From: Bradyrhizobium sp. Ce-3
Lineage (GTDB): Bacteria; Pseudomonadota; Alphaproteobacteria; Rhizobiales; Xanthobacteraceae
DNA: 64,000 nt
Assembly (NCBI RefSeq): GCF_022835695.1
Contig: NZ_BQUV01000006.1
Location: 248,001 to 312,000 of the forward strand
Direction of reading: 5' to 3'
Both the position numbers and the translations under genes were made by a program. Position 1 is the first letter of the stretch. The number at the start of each line of letters is the position of its first letter. The notes under the pieces are model-generated. The model worked only from the letters and a program-made list of their open reading frames with translations. It ran no database searches and was not told the DNA's origin. This document shows positions 1 through 8,227 of this stretch, piece by piece.

Positions 1-273
1 GCGATCCTGCGCGACGCGCCGTTGCTGCTGCTGGATGAAGCGACCTCGGCGCTCGACGCCGAAAGCGAGACGCTGGTGCAGACCGCGCTGGAGGAGTTGA
101 TGCGCCACCGCACCACGCTGGTGATCGCGCATCGGCTGGCGACCGTGCTGTCGTGCGACCGCATCCTGGTCATGGACCAGGGCAAGATCGTCGAGCAGGG
201 CACCCACGCCGAGCTGGTCGCCGCCGGCGGCCTCTATGCGCGGCTGGCGCGGCTGCAGTTCGAGGGGATTTAG
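1..273 (+). CDS. ABC transporter ATP-binding protein, C-terminal end (partial)
   Basis: The reading frame is open from the first base and ends at 273, so the start lies outside the window. The visible part is the second half of an ABC ATPase: the Walker B stretch [12 protein letters not shown], the D-loop (SALDAES), and the H-loop histidine in VIAHRL, followed by the usual tail ([17 protein letters not shown]). This layout is typical of exporters with a fused membrane domain and nucleotide-binding domain (MsbA/HlyB type), but the membrane domain is not in view, so the substrate cannot be named. The family hydrolyses ATP at the inner membrane to drive transport. Confidence 0.93.
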   Translation, partial: AILRDAPLLLLDEATSALDAESETLVQTALEELMRHRTTLVIAHRLATVLSCDRILVMDQGKIVEQGTHAELVAAGGLYARLARLQFEGI

Positions 274-424
274 CGAATTGGGACCCGGCGCGCGCCGCCT
301 ACGCTAATCCTATACGATCGAGCGCCGGCCCCCCTCGAAAACCTATTCCCGCGCGGGGATAGTCGCGCCGCGCCTGACCTCCCTCGACAGCCGAAGGGGC
401 ATCGGCGCGCGGGGTGCTTGACTG

Positions 425-817
425 ATGCGCGAGGATGCGACCGAACCGGAACGCCAGCTGCTCCGTGTCTGGCAGCTTGCCGTGCTGCGCTTCGCGGTGA
501 CGCGCGATGGCGACGATCGGATGCACGCGCTCGGCGTGGCCGGCGAGGTCGACCGGCTGGGCGGCGCGGCCGACGACGCTTTCCACTTCTTCCGCAGGAC
601 GACCGTGGAGCTGTGCGCGGCAATCTCCGCACGTGGTGCGGATCAGGATGCCGTCGTCGGGCGATTCCTGGCACAGATCGACAATGTCAGGCTCAAGCGC
701 GCGGTCGAAGCGGCGCTCGACAGGGACCGCACGCCGCCGAAACTCGTGGCGAGCCGCATCAAGCCCGGCAATGATCTCTGGCGGGGGCTGCCATCGCGAC
801 GTGCAGCCGGAACGTAA
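425..817 (+). CDS. hypothetical protein, 130 aa
   Basis: An ATG-started frame of 130 residues in the gap between the ABC transporter and the amidohydrolase. It is rich in Arg, Asp and Ala, mostly predicted helical, and has no signal peptide or membrane segment. I do not recognise the family. Codon use resembles its neighbours (GC at third positions), which supports coding; the reverse-strand frames across it look like shadows. It has its own gap on both sides (about 150 bases each), so it is probably transcribed alone. Confidence 0.55.
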   Translation: MREDATEPERQLLRVWQLAVLRFAVTRDGDDRMHALGVAGEVDRLGGAADDAFHFFRRTTVELCAAISARGADQDAVVGRFLAQIDNVRLKRAVEAALDRDRTPPKLVASRIKPGNDLWRGLPSRRAAGT

Positions 818-968
818 GGACAGGCGCTCTGCAGTCGCCATCCCGACGCGGCGGATATTCCGCCACAGCATGTCGCCACAACCTTGGCCCGGTTGCTGTG
901 ATGCCTGCGATGCGCTTCTCTGTGCCCGACAGGTGACTGGTCGGTTTCGGAATGCGGGGAGTGGCGAG

Positions 969-2459
969 ATGGGTGGTTTGGTGATCAGCGGCGGCCGGGT
1001 GGTGGATCCGGCCAGCGGGATGGACGCGGTCGGCGACGTCGCCGTGGTCGACGGCAAGATCGCCGCGGTCGGCACCGGCCTCGGCGGCGCCGAACGGCAG
1101 ATCGACGCCACCGGGCTCGTGGTGGCGCCGGGGTTCATCGACCTGCACGCGCACGGCCAGACCATTCCGGCCGATCGCATGCAGGCCTTTGACGGGGTGA
1201 CGACGACGCTGGACCTCGAGGCCGGCGTGCTGCCGGTCGCGTCCTGGTACAAGCGCCAGGCCGAGAAGGGGCGGGTGCTGAACTACGGCGCCGCCGCCAA
1301 CTGGGCGTTCGCGCGGATCGGCGCGATGACCGGCTCGAATTCGGAAAGCTCGCTGGAATCGTTCGGCGCGGCAATGCGCGATCGCCGCTGGATCGAGAAC
1401 GTGGCGACCGAAAGCGAGGTCGGCGGCATCCTCGAGCGTCTGGCCAATGGTCTGAACGAGGGCGGCATCGGCATCGGCATTCTCAACGCCTATGCGCCGG
1501 GCGCCGGCGTGCAGGAATTGACCGCGGTGTGCCAGCTGGCGGCCAATCATGCGGTGCCGACCTTCACCCATGTCGCCTACATGTCCCGGATCGATCCCGA
1601 GAGCGCGGCCGAGGCCTATATCCGCCTGATCGGCTATGCCGGCGCCACCGGCGCGCATATGCACATCTGCCATTTCAATTCGTCGAGCAAGACCGACATC
1701 GAACGCTGCGTTGCGCTGATCGCCAAGGCGCAGGCGCAGGGCCTGCCGATCACGGTGGAGGCCTATCCTTACGGCACCGGCTCGACCGTGCTGGCGGCGA
1801 CCTTCTTCAGCGATCCCAAATTCGAGGAACGCAACGGCCTCGGCTACGATTCGGTGCAGCGCGTGACCGACGGCCATCGCTTCGGCAGCCGCGAGGAGCT
1901 ATTGGCGGCGCAGGCCGAGGAGCCCTCGACGCTGGTGCTGTGGCATGTGCTCGATATCGAAAACAACGCGCATCATCGCGATCTGCTCGACATGGCGGTG
2001 CTGTATCCGGGCGGTGCGATCGCCTCCGACGCGATGCCGTGGACCTTGTCGGACGGCCGCCCCTACAGCGGCGACGCCTGGCCGCTGCCTGACGATGCCA
2101 CCTCGCATCCGCGTTCGGCGGGCTGCTTCACCCGCTTCATCCGCGAATGGGTGCGCGAGCGCAAGAAAGTGTCGCTGCTGGAGGGCATCCGCAAATGCGC
2201 GCTGATCCCGGCGGAAATCCTGTCGGCGAGCACGCCGGCGATGCGCGCCAAGGGCAGGCTGCAGGCGGGCGCGGACGCCGATGTCGTGGTGTTCGACTAC
2301 GAGACGCTGAGCGACCGTGCGACCTTCTCCGCGATGAACCGCCCGGCGGAAGGCGTGCGCCACCTCGTGGTCAGCGGCCAACCGCTGATCAATGACGGCG
2401 TGCTCGATGTCGCGGCACGTCCCGGCCGGCCGGTGCGCCGGCCCGTCACCGGGGGCTGA
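969..2459 (+). CDS. amidohydrolase family protein, D-aminoacylase-like
   Basis: A 496-residue metal-dependent hydrolase of the amidohydrolase superfamily. The N-terminal small beta domain (MGGLVISGGRVVDPASG) leads into the metal-binding motif GFIDLHAH at residues 55-62 (His60 and His62). Further conserved histidines lie in FTHVAYM and AHMHICHFN, and the C-terminal part closes with the usual GADADVVVFD strand. Such proteins hydrolyse cyclic amides or N-acyl-D-amino acids; N-acyl-D-amino-acid deacylase or dihydroorotase-like activity is the best guess, and the true substrate is unknown. I chose the ATG at 969 because homology begins there; the open frame runs further upstream without protein-like sequence. 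The next gene starts one base after the stop, so the two are likely co-transcribed. Confidence 0.88.
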   Translation: MGGLVISGGRVVDPASGMDAVGDVAVVDGKIAAVGTGLGGAERQIDATGLVVAPGFIDLHAHGQTIPADRMQAFDGVTTTLDLEAGVLPVASWYKRQAEKGRVLNYGAAANWAFARIGAMTGSNSESSLESFGAAMRDRRWIENVATESEVGGILERLANGLNEGGIGIGILNAYAPGAGVQELTAVCQLAANHAVPTFTHVAYMSRIDPESAAEAYIRLIGYAGATGAHMHICHFNSSSKTDIERCVALIAKAQAQGLPITVEAYPYGTGSTVLAATFFSDPKFEERNGLGYDSVQRVTDGHRFGSREELLAAQAEEPSTLVLWHVLDIENNAHHRDLLDMAVLYPGGAIASDAMPWTLSDGRPYSGDAWPLPDDATSHPRSAGCFTRFIREWVRERKKVSLLEGIRKCALIPAEILSASTPAMRAKGRLQAGADADVVVFDYETLSDRATFSAMNRPAEGVRHLVVSGQPLINDGVLDVAARPGRPVRRPVTGG

Positions 2460-2460
2460 G

Positions 2461-3390
2461 GTGCCGGTCCCGATCCTGCTGGTCGCGGGCTTTCTCGGGG
2501 CGGGCAAGACCACCGTCGTCAACCATCTGCTGGCGCATGCGCAAGGCAAGCGCATCGCCGCCGTGGTCAATGATTTCGGCGCCATCAATATCGATGCGGA
2601 GCTGATCGCCGGCGCCAGCGATGGCGTGGTCAGCCTGAGCAATGGCTGCATCTGCTGCACGCTGGAGGGCGACCTGCTGCGCACGCTCGCAACCCTGCTG
2701 CGGCGTGATCCGCGTCCCGAATTCATCGTGATCGAGACCAGCGGGATCGCCGATCCCGCCGACATCGTGCGCAACCTGATGGATCCGGTGATCTGGAAGG
2801 AGGCGCCGCTGGAGACCGTGCTGTGCGTGGTCGACGCGACGCAACCGGTGGCGATGCTGAACGACGCGCTGCTGCGCGCGCAGCTGCGAGCGGCCGACGT
2901 CGTGGCGCTGAGCAAGGTCGATCTGGCCGATGCCGGCGCGCGCGCTGCGATCCGCGACGCCGTGCGCGCGGTGCGTCCGGCGGCCGTGGTGGTCGATGCG
3001 CTGCACGGCGAGGTGCCGGCCGCGCTGCTGTTTCCGGCGGATCTCGACCATATGCCGGCGCCGCGCGAGACCACGCCGCGCCGCCCGGCATCCGACCGGT
3101 TCGAGACATTGAGCTGGACCTCGGAGCGGAAGATATCGCTGCCGCGCCTGCAGCAGGTGATCGGCCGGCTGGCGCCGAAACTGGCGCGGGCAAAGGGACT
3201 GTTCGAGACCGTCGAGCAGCCGGGGCGGCTCACGGTATTTCAACTCGCCGGCGGCCGCGCGACGCTGGCTGCGGGCGGCGTGCCGGTACCCGATGCCCCG
3301 CGCACGCGAATCGTGTTCATCGCCGAGATGGGCGCGCTCTCGCGCGCGGAGATCGATGAGGCGATGCAGGGATGCGTCGAAGCAGGGTGA
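2461..3390 (+). CDS. CobW/P47K-type GTPase (G3E family)
   Basis: A 309-residue G3E GTPase. The P-loop GFLGAGKTT sits at residues 10-18, the metal-binding CxCC motif (NGCICC) has Cys63, Cys65 and Cys66, and SKVD at 151-154 is the guanine-recognition motif. A C-terminal CobW domain follows. These proteins are metallochaperones that use GTP to deliver Zn or Co to client enzymes. I start it at the GTG at 2461, right after the amidohydrolase stop, because the family fold begins there; an in-frame ATG at 2392 would add 23 residues of no family resemblance. The upstream amidohydrolase is itself metal-dependent and could be a client. A cobalamin riboswitch and transport genes lie downstream, so cobalt is the other candidate metal. 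Confidence 0.9.
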   Translation: MPVPILLVAGFLGAGKTTVVNHLLAHAQGKRIAAVVNDFGAINIDAELIAGASDGVVSLSNGCICCTLEGDLLRTLATLLRRDPRPEFIVIETSGIADPADIVRNLMDPVIWKEAPLETVLCVVDATQPVAMLNDALLRAQLRAADVVALSKVDLADAGARAAIRDAVRAVRPAAVVVDALHGEVPAALLFPADLDHMPAPRETTPRRPASDRFETLSWTSERKISLPRLQQVIGRLAPKLARAKGLFETVEQPGRLTVFQLAGGRATLAAGGVPVPDAPRTRIVFIAEMGALSRAEIDEAMQGCVEAG

Positions 3391-3405
3391 TGCGAACCTA
3401 GTTTC

Positions 3406-3508
3406 CCGTCATCCTGAGGAGCCGCGAAGCGGCGTCTCGAAGGATGAATCGGCCACCAGCCGGGCCGTGCATCCTTCGAGACGCGCTACGCGCTCCTCAA
3501 GATGACGG
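3406..3508. repeat. REP-like inverted repeat
   Basis: A long imperfect palindrome. The left arm (CCGTCATCCTGAGGAGC then GCGTCTCGAAGGATG) is mirrored by CATCCTTCGAGACGC then GCTCCTCAAGATGACGG. The outer and inner arms together give about 35 paired bases around a short centre, with small inner hairpins. This matches the style of short dispersed palindromes common between genes in Bradyrhizobium and relatives. It lies just after the CobW stop, where it may act as an RNA hairpin or terminator-like element. Confidence 0.8.
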
Positions 3509-3595
3509 ATTACTTCCTGTGTCGTCGCCGCAGCACCGTCGCGCAAAGCATGTGTGCGGCAATCGCGTCGAATTGACAGCTCTGCCGCCAGCACC

Positions 3596-3780
3596 TATCG
3601 TTTTTGGCGACGGTTCCCTTCGGGGATCAAAAGGGAATGCGGTGCGAGGGTAACCCCAATGCCGCAGCTGTCCCCGCAACTGTGAACGGCGAGCCTTTCG
3701 TCAATTTGCCACTGGGCTGTTCAGTCCGGGAAGGCGTCGACAGGCGATGACCCGTGAGCCAGGAGACCTGCCGTCAGTCG
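3596..3780 (+). promoter_or_regulatory. cobalamin (B12) riboswitch
   Basis: The region shows the conserved blocks of the cobalamin riboswitch in order: a GGTTCCCTT...AAGGGAATGCGGTGCGAGG paired region, AATGCCGCAGCTGTCCCCGCAACTGT, the B12 box GCCACTGGG around 3708-3716, and the closing GATGACCCGTGAGCCAGGAGACCTGCC. It sits about 115 bases before the start chosen for the TonB-dependent receptor on the same strand. By analogy with other class I cobalamin riboswitches it would shut off the receptor and probably the PepSY gene when adenosylcobalamin is plentiful. Confidence 0.95.
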
Positions 3781-3895
3781 TGGTCACACGCGAGCACATC
3801 GGGCGGGGGCGTCCTGGTGGGATCGGAGCACTGCCTTTTGGGCAATGCGCCAGTCCGCGTTCGCGGTGACGTGCCACGTTACCGCGAGTCGTTTC

Positions 3896-6172
3896 ATGTC
3901 TCCCTCCTCTCCCGTTGCGCGCAAATGGCGCCTCGGTCTCGTCTGCTCCCTGTCATCATTGTTGTTGCCGGCCGAAGCCGGCGCACAGACGCCTCCACCC
4001 ACCGCGCTCGATCCGATCGAGGTCGCGCCCTCGGCATCCGCAAAGCCCAAACCCGCGGCGCGAAGCAGCAACAGCGCCGCCGCATCACGGCCATGGCCGA
4101 GATCCGCAACGGCCGCCGCGGCCGGCGGCGCGCCGCGGGCTGCGGCGTCAGGCACATCGGGGCCGGCATCGCCGACGCTCAACGCCACCACCCAGGGCGG
4201 CACCGGCAGCCGTCTCAACCTGACGCCGTTGCAGACACCGGCCAGCGTCGAGATCATCTCGGCGCAAACCATCGCCGAGCGCGGCCAGCACAATGTGCTC
4301 GACGCCGTCACCCAGAACGCGGCCGGGTTCATCGCGACGCCGGCGCCCGGCAATGGCGGCCTGTCGTTCAGCACCCGCGGCTTTGCCGGCAGCAATTCGG
4401 TGATGACGCTGTATGACGGCACGCGCTTCTATATCGGCTCCGGCACGCTGACGTTCCCCTACGACACCTGGTCGACGCAGCGCATCGAGGTGCTGCGCGG
4501 CCCCGCCTCGGTGCTGTACGGTGAAGGCGCGATCGGCGGCGTCATCAACGTCATCCCGAAGAAGCCGCAGGGCACGCCCTATAACGAGGCCGAGGTCTCG
4601 CTCGACAGCAACATGACGCGACGGCTCTCGGTGGACAGCACCGGTCCGATCAATCCCAATGTGTCCTACCGTATCAACGCCACCGGCAACATGTCGGACG
4701 GCTGGGTCGATCGCGACAAGACCTCGAATGCGGTGGTCTCCGCCGCCGTGCGGGTGCAGGCGTCGGAAAATCTCGCCTTCACGCTGTCCGAGGATTATGG
4801 CGACCGCAGCCCGTCGCGCTATTTCGGCACGCCGCTGATCAACGGCCAGATCCAAGACGCGCTGCGCTTCAAGAACTACAATGCGGCCGACAGCGCGATC
4901 CGCTACCAGGACAGCTGGACCCAGTTCAAGACCGAGTGGGACGTGGCCGACGGCGTCAAGATCAACAACACGCTGTATTATCTGACCAGCGAGCGGCACT
5001 GGCGCGACATCGAGAACTACACCTGGAATCCGAAGACCCAGCTGATCGACCGTTCGAGCTATATCGAGATCTTCCACGACCAGAAGCAACTCGGCAACCG
5101 GATGGATGCGACCTTCAGCGGTCACGTCTTCGGGCTCGCGAACCAGTTCGTTGCCGGGTTCGATGTCAACCGGATCGACTTCACCCACACCAACAATTCG
5201 CCCTATGGCGGCGCGTCGTCGGTCAATCCTTACGTGTTCGATCCCGGCTCGTTCTTCGCGACGACCACTGCGACCACGCCGGGCTTCAACGCGATCGTCA
5301 ATCAATACGCGCTGTTCGCCGAAGACCGGCTGTCGCTGACCGATCAGCTGTCGCTGGTGACCGGGGTGAGATACGATCGCCCCGAGGTGGACCGCACCGA
5401 CTACAAGGTACCGGGGAACAGTTTCGACACCACATTGTCGGGCACCAGCTGGCGCACCGGCGTCGTCTATGAGCCGATCAAGAACCTCGCGTTCTATGGC
5501 CAGTATGCGGTCGGCGTCGACCCGGTCGGCAACATCATCTCGCTGTCGGCCTCGCAAAAAACGTTTCAGCTTTCCACCGGCAAGCAGACCGAGTTCGGGG
5601 TCAAGCAGTCGTTCCTGGGCGGCCGGGGCGAGTGGACGCTGGCGGGCTATCAGATCGTCAAGAACAACCTGCTGGTCGCCGATCCCAGCACTCCCGGCGC
5701 GTCGTTGCAGATCGGCCAGCAATCATCCCGCGGGGTCGAGGCATCGATCGGCCTGGCGTTGAATGATGGCTGGCGCATCGACACCAATGTCGCGATGTTG
5801 CAGGCCAAGTACGACAACAACAGCCAGCTGATGGGCGGCAAGCTCGTCAGCTATGCCGGCAATGTCCCGATCAACGTGCCGCAAAAGGTCGCCAACGTCT
5901 GGCTGACCTGGGATTTTGCGCCGAACTGGTCGGTCTATGGCGGCGTGCAGATGGTCGGCGCGATGTACTCTGACCTTGCCAACACCCAGCTGCGGCCGGG
6001 CTACAATGTGGTCAATGGCGGTGTCAGGTGGAAGCCGGATGACCGCACCACAGTCGCGTTCCGCGTCTACAATCTGTTCGACAAGGTCTATGCGGTGACT
6101 TCGAACGGCACGGGGCAGTGGCTGCTGGGCATGCCGCGCACCGCCGAACTGTCCGTCAACGTGAAGTTCTGA
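3896..6172 (+). CDS. TonB-dependent outer-membrane receptor under B12 riboswitch control
   Basis: A 758-residue TonB-dependent receptor. After a signal peptide (MSPSSPVARKWRLGLVC..., cut near AGAQ) and a low-complexity Ala/Pro/Ser linker comes the plug domain (TPASVEIISAQTIAERG; RIEVLRGPASVLYGEGAIGG) and then a 22-strand-type barrel ending in a terminal aromatic (LSVNVKF). By sequence the plug and barrel resemble ferric-siderophore (FhuA-type) receptors, but the upstream cobalamin riboswitch argues that it imports a corrinoid or cobalt complex instead. The ATG at 3896 gives a clean signal peptide; an ATG at 3845 in the same frame would add 17 residues. The PepSY gene follows three bases after the stop. 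Confidence 0.9.
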   Translation: MSPSSPVARKWRLGLVCSLSSLLLPAEAGAQTPPPTALDPIEVAPSASAKPKPAARSSNSAAASRPWPRSATAAAAGGAPRAAASGTSGPASPTLNATTQGGTGSRLNLTPLQTPASVEIISAQTIAERGQHNVLDAVTQNAAGFIATPAPGNGGLSFSTRGFAGSNSVMTLYDGTRFYIGSGTLTFPYDTWSTQRIEVLRGPASVLYGEGAIGGVINVIPKKPQGTPYNEAEVSLDSNMTRRLSVDSTGPINPNVSYRINATGNMSDGWVDRDKTSNAVVSAAVRVQASENLAFTLSEDYGDRSPSRYFGTPLINGQIQDALRFKNYNAADSAIRYQDSWTQFKTEWDVADGVKINNTLYYLTSERHWRDIENYTWNPKTQLIDRSSYIEIFHDQKQLGNRMDATFSGHVFGLANQFVAGFDVNRIDFTHTNNSPYGGASSVNPYVFDPGSFFATTTATTPGFNAIVNQYALFAEDRLSLTDQLSLVTGVRYDRPEVDRTDYKVPGNSFDTTLSGTSWRTGVVYEPIKNLAFYGQYAVGVDPVGNIISLSASQKTFQLSTGKQTEFGVKQSFLGGRGEWTLAGYQIVKNNLLVADPSTPGASLQIGQQSSRGVEASIGLALNDGWRIDTNVAMLQAKYDNNSQLMGGKLVSYAGNVPINVPQKVANVWLTWDFAPNWSVYGGVQMVGAMYSDLANTQLRPGYNVVNGGVRWKPDDRTTVAFRVYNLFDKVYAVTSNGTGQWLLGMPRTAELSVNVKF

Positions 6173-6174
6173 CC

Positions 6175-7674
6175 ATGCGCAAGGCTCTGATCCGGCGCGG
6201 GCGGCGGTGGCTCTATGTCGTCCATCGCTGGATCGGCATCGCGACGTGCCTGCTGTTCGCGATGTGGTTCATCTCCGGCCTCGTCATGATGTACGTGGCC
6301 TTTCCGCGCCTCACCGACAGCGAGCGCCTCGCGGCGCTCCCTGTCATTTCGTGGGGCAAGGTGCGGATCTCACCCGACCGCGCGATGGCGCTCGCGGGCA
6401 TGGAGCGCTATCCGCGTGACCTGCGGCTGTCGATGATGGACGACACGCCGGTCTATCGAATGACCGGCCGGACGGGCGGCGCCGTCACCATTTCGGCGGC
6501 CGATGGCGGCCTGGTCGATCGCATCGCACCGGATCAGGCGTTGGCCATTGCACGCCATCATCCGCAGGCGGTGCGTCTGCAACTGCTCGACACGGTGACG
6601 CGCGACCAATGGTCGGTGACGGCGCGCTTCGATCCGCTGCGGCCGCTTTACCTGATCGGTCTCGGCGATCCCGATGGCACCGAGCTCTATGTCTCCGCGC
6701 GCAGCGGTGAGATCGCGCTCGACACCACGCGGCAGGAGCGGATCTGGAACTGGCTCGGCTCGATTCCGCACTGGATCTATCCGACCGTGCTGCGCAAGGA
6801 CGGTCCGCTGTGGCGCGACGTGGTGCTGTGGATCTCCGGCATCTGCCTCGTCGTCGCGGTCACCGGCTTCTGGGTCGGGATCCTCCGCCTGCGGCTGACG
6901 CGCCGTTACGCTGATGGCGCCGTCTCGCCCTATCGTGGCTGGATGGCCTGGCATCACATCGCCGGTCTCGTCGGCGGCATCTTCGTCTTCACCTGGATGT
7001 TCAGCGGCTGGCTGTCGCTCAATCCCGGCGGCGCGTTCTCCGGGCGCGGCGTCACCCGCGAGATCGCGGTCGGCTATAGCGGCCACGACACGCCCGATAT
7101 CGTCGCCGGCTTCCAGTCAGCGCCGCCGACGCCGGCGGTGGAGGCGCGCTTCGTCTGGATCGGCGGGCGTCCGCTGATGGTGCTCGACGACGGCAATGGC
7201 CGTCGCAGCCTCGCCGATCCCGCGACCGGCGCGCCGGTCACGCTCTCGCGCGACGACATCGTCGCGGCTACCAAGCGCGCAATGCCGGGAGCAACGCTGA
7301 TCTCGGCGCAACCTCTCGATCAACCCGACGCCTATTGGTACACGCTGCATCAGGTGCGCGAGCTTCCGGTGCTGCGGATCGGCTTCGACGATCCCGCTCA
7401 CACCTGGCTGCACGTCTCGCCCGTCACTGCCGAGATCCTCGACCGCAGCGACGACAGCCGCCGCTCCTATCGCTGGCTGTTCAATGCGCTGCACAGCCTG
7501 GATTTTCCGCTGCTGCTGCGCATCTCGCCGGCACGCGACGTCGTGGTGTGGCTGCTGTCGGCGGTCGGCACCATCGTCTCGATCAGCGGTATCGTGATCG
7601 GCTGGCGCCGGTTGCGGCGGCAGCAGCTGCGAAGGCGGCGCACGGCTGCACGTCTCGCGCAGACGCCAGGATAG
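6175..7674 (+). CDS. PepSY-associated transmembrane protein
   Basis: A 499-residue inner-membrane protein. It begins with a basic stretch and the typical first segment LYVVHRWIGIATCLLFAMWFISGLVMMY, has PepSY-like soluble parts between helices (about residues 60-180 and 300-430), further helices near LWISGICLVVAVTGFWVGIL and HHIAGLVGGIFVFTWMFSGW, and a last helix before a basic tail. Proteins of this class often sit next to TonB-dependent receptors and are thought to act as reductases or helpers of metal-complex import. It starts two bases after the receptor stop, so it should be in the same riboswitch-led operon. Confidence 0.87.
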   Translation: MRKALIRRGRRWLYVVHRWIGIATCLLFAMWFISGLVMMYVAFPRLTDSERLAALPVISWGKVRISPDRAMALAGMERYPRDLRLSMMDDTPVYRMTGRTGGAVTISAADGGLVDRIAPDQALAIARHHPQAVRLQLLDTVTRDQWSVTARFDPLRPLYLIGLGDPDGTELYVSARSGEIALDTTRQERIWNWLGSIPHWIYPTVLRKDGPLWRDVVLWISGICLVVAVTGFWVGILRLRLTRRYADGAVSPYRGWMAWHHIAGLVGGIFVFTWMFSGWLSLNPGGAFSGRGVTREIAVGYSGHDTPDIVAGFQSAPPTPAVEARFVWIGGRPLMVLDDGNGRRSLADPATGAPVTLSRDDIVAATKRAMPGATLISAQPLDQPDAYWYTLHQVRELPVLRIGFDDPAHTWLHVSPVTAEILDRSDDSRRSYRWLFNALHSLDFPLLLRISPARDVVVWLLSAVGTIVSISGIVIGWRRLRRQQLRRRRTAARLAQTPG

Positions 7675-7680
7675 CCGACG

Positions 7681-8214
7681 CTACTTCACCGTCAGGTGCA
7701 CGTCCGGCGCCGGCCGGTCGAGGACCCACCCCAATGCAAATCGCTGGCCGGCGATGATCTCGTTCCTCGAGAGCTTTGATGCGACCGCATCGCGGAACCG
7801 GAGATAGGCATCGCGCTGCCGCCCGTTGGTGCGGGCCGCCGCCAGATTGAGCCATTTGTAGGCCAGCACGTAATCGTTCGGAACGCCGTGACCCTTGTCG
7901 TACATCAGGCCGAGCTGGGCCTGCGCGAACGGGTCGCCCTGCACGGCGCCGCGATAATAGAGATCCGCGGCAGCGTCATAGGCCTGCGGGACGCCGAAGC
8001 CGTGCTCATACATGAAGCCGAGTTCGCCCAAGGCTCGCGGATTGCCGCGATCGGCGGCCGGCGCGAGCTCTCGAGCCGCCTTGACATAATCGCCGCGATG
8101 GAAGGCGGCCGCGCCGCGCGCCACGCCGTCGGCGCTCGCGCCAGAGGCGCCGATGGCCCAAAGCGCGACCGCAAGCGAAGCGCAGAGACTTGTCCGTTGC
8201 GTGAGGCGGAGCAT
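7681..8214 (-). CDS. Sel1-like repeat protein, exported
   Basis: A 177-residue protein with an N-terminal signal peptide (MLRLTQRTSLCASLAVALWAIG, cut near GASA) and three Sel1/TPR-like repeats (ALGELGFMYEHGFGVPQAYD, AQAQLGLMYDKGHGVPNDYV and a less perfect first copy). Sel1 repeats form helical scaffolds for protein contacts. I start it at the ATG whose complement ends at 8214, since a longer form would overlap the end of gspD and lacks signal-peptide character. It lies directly downstream of gspD on the same strand, so it may be co-transcribed with the secretin. It converges with the PepSY gene. Confidence 0.82.
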   Translation of the reverse strand: MLRLTQRTSLCASLAVALWAIGASGASADGVARGAAAFHRGDYVKAARELAPAADRGNPRALGELGFMYEHGFGVPQAYDAAADLYYRGAVQGDPFAQAQLGLMYDKGHGVPNDYVLAYKWLNLAAARTNGRQRDAYLRFRDAVASKLSRNEIIAGQRFALGWVLDRPAPDVHLTVK

Positions 8215-8227
8215 GCTGTCGCCCGCC

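Noticed and set aside
299-1877. Long open frames on the minus strand opposite the first hypothetical gene and the amidohydrolase
   Set aside because: They mirror the high-GC codon pattern of the real plus-strand genes, have skewed Arg/Pro/His composition and no family resemblance.
4148-5722. A 524-residue minus-strand frame within the TonB-dependent receptor
   Set aside because: The plus strand has unmistakable plug and barrel motifs; the reverse frame has no protein-like domain.
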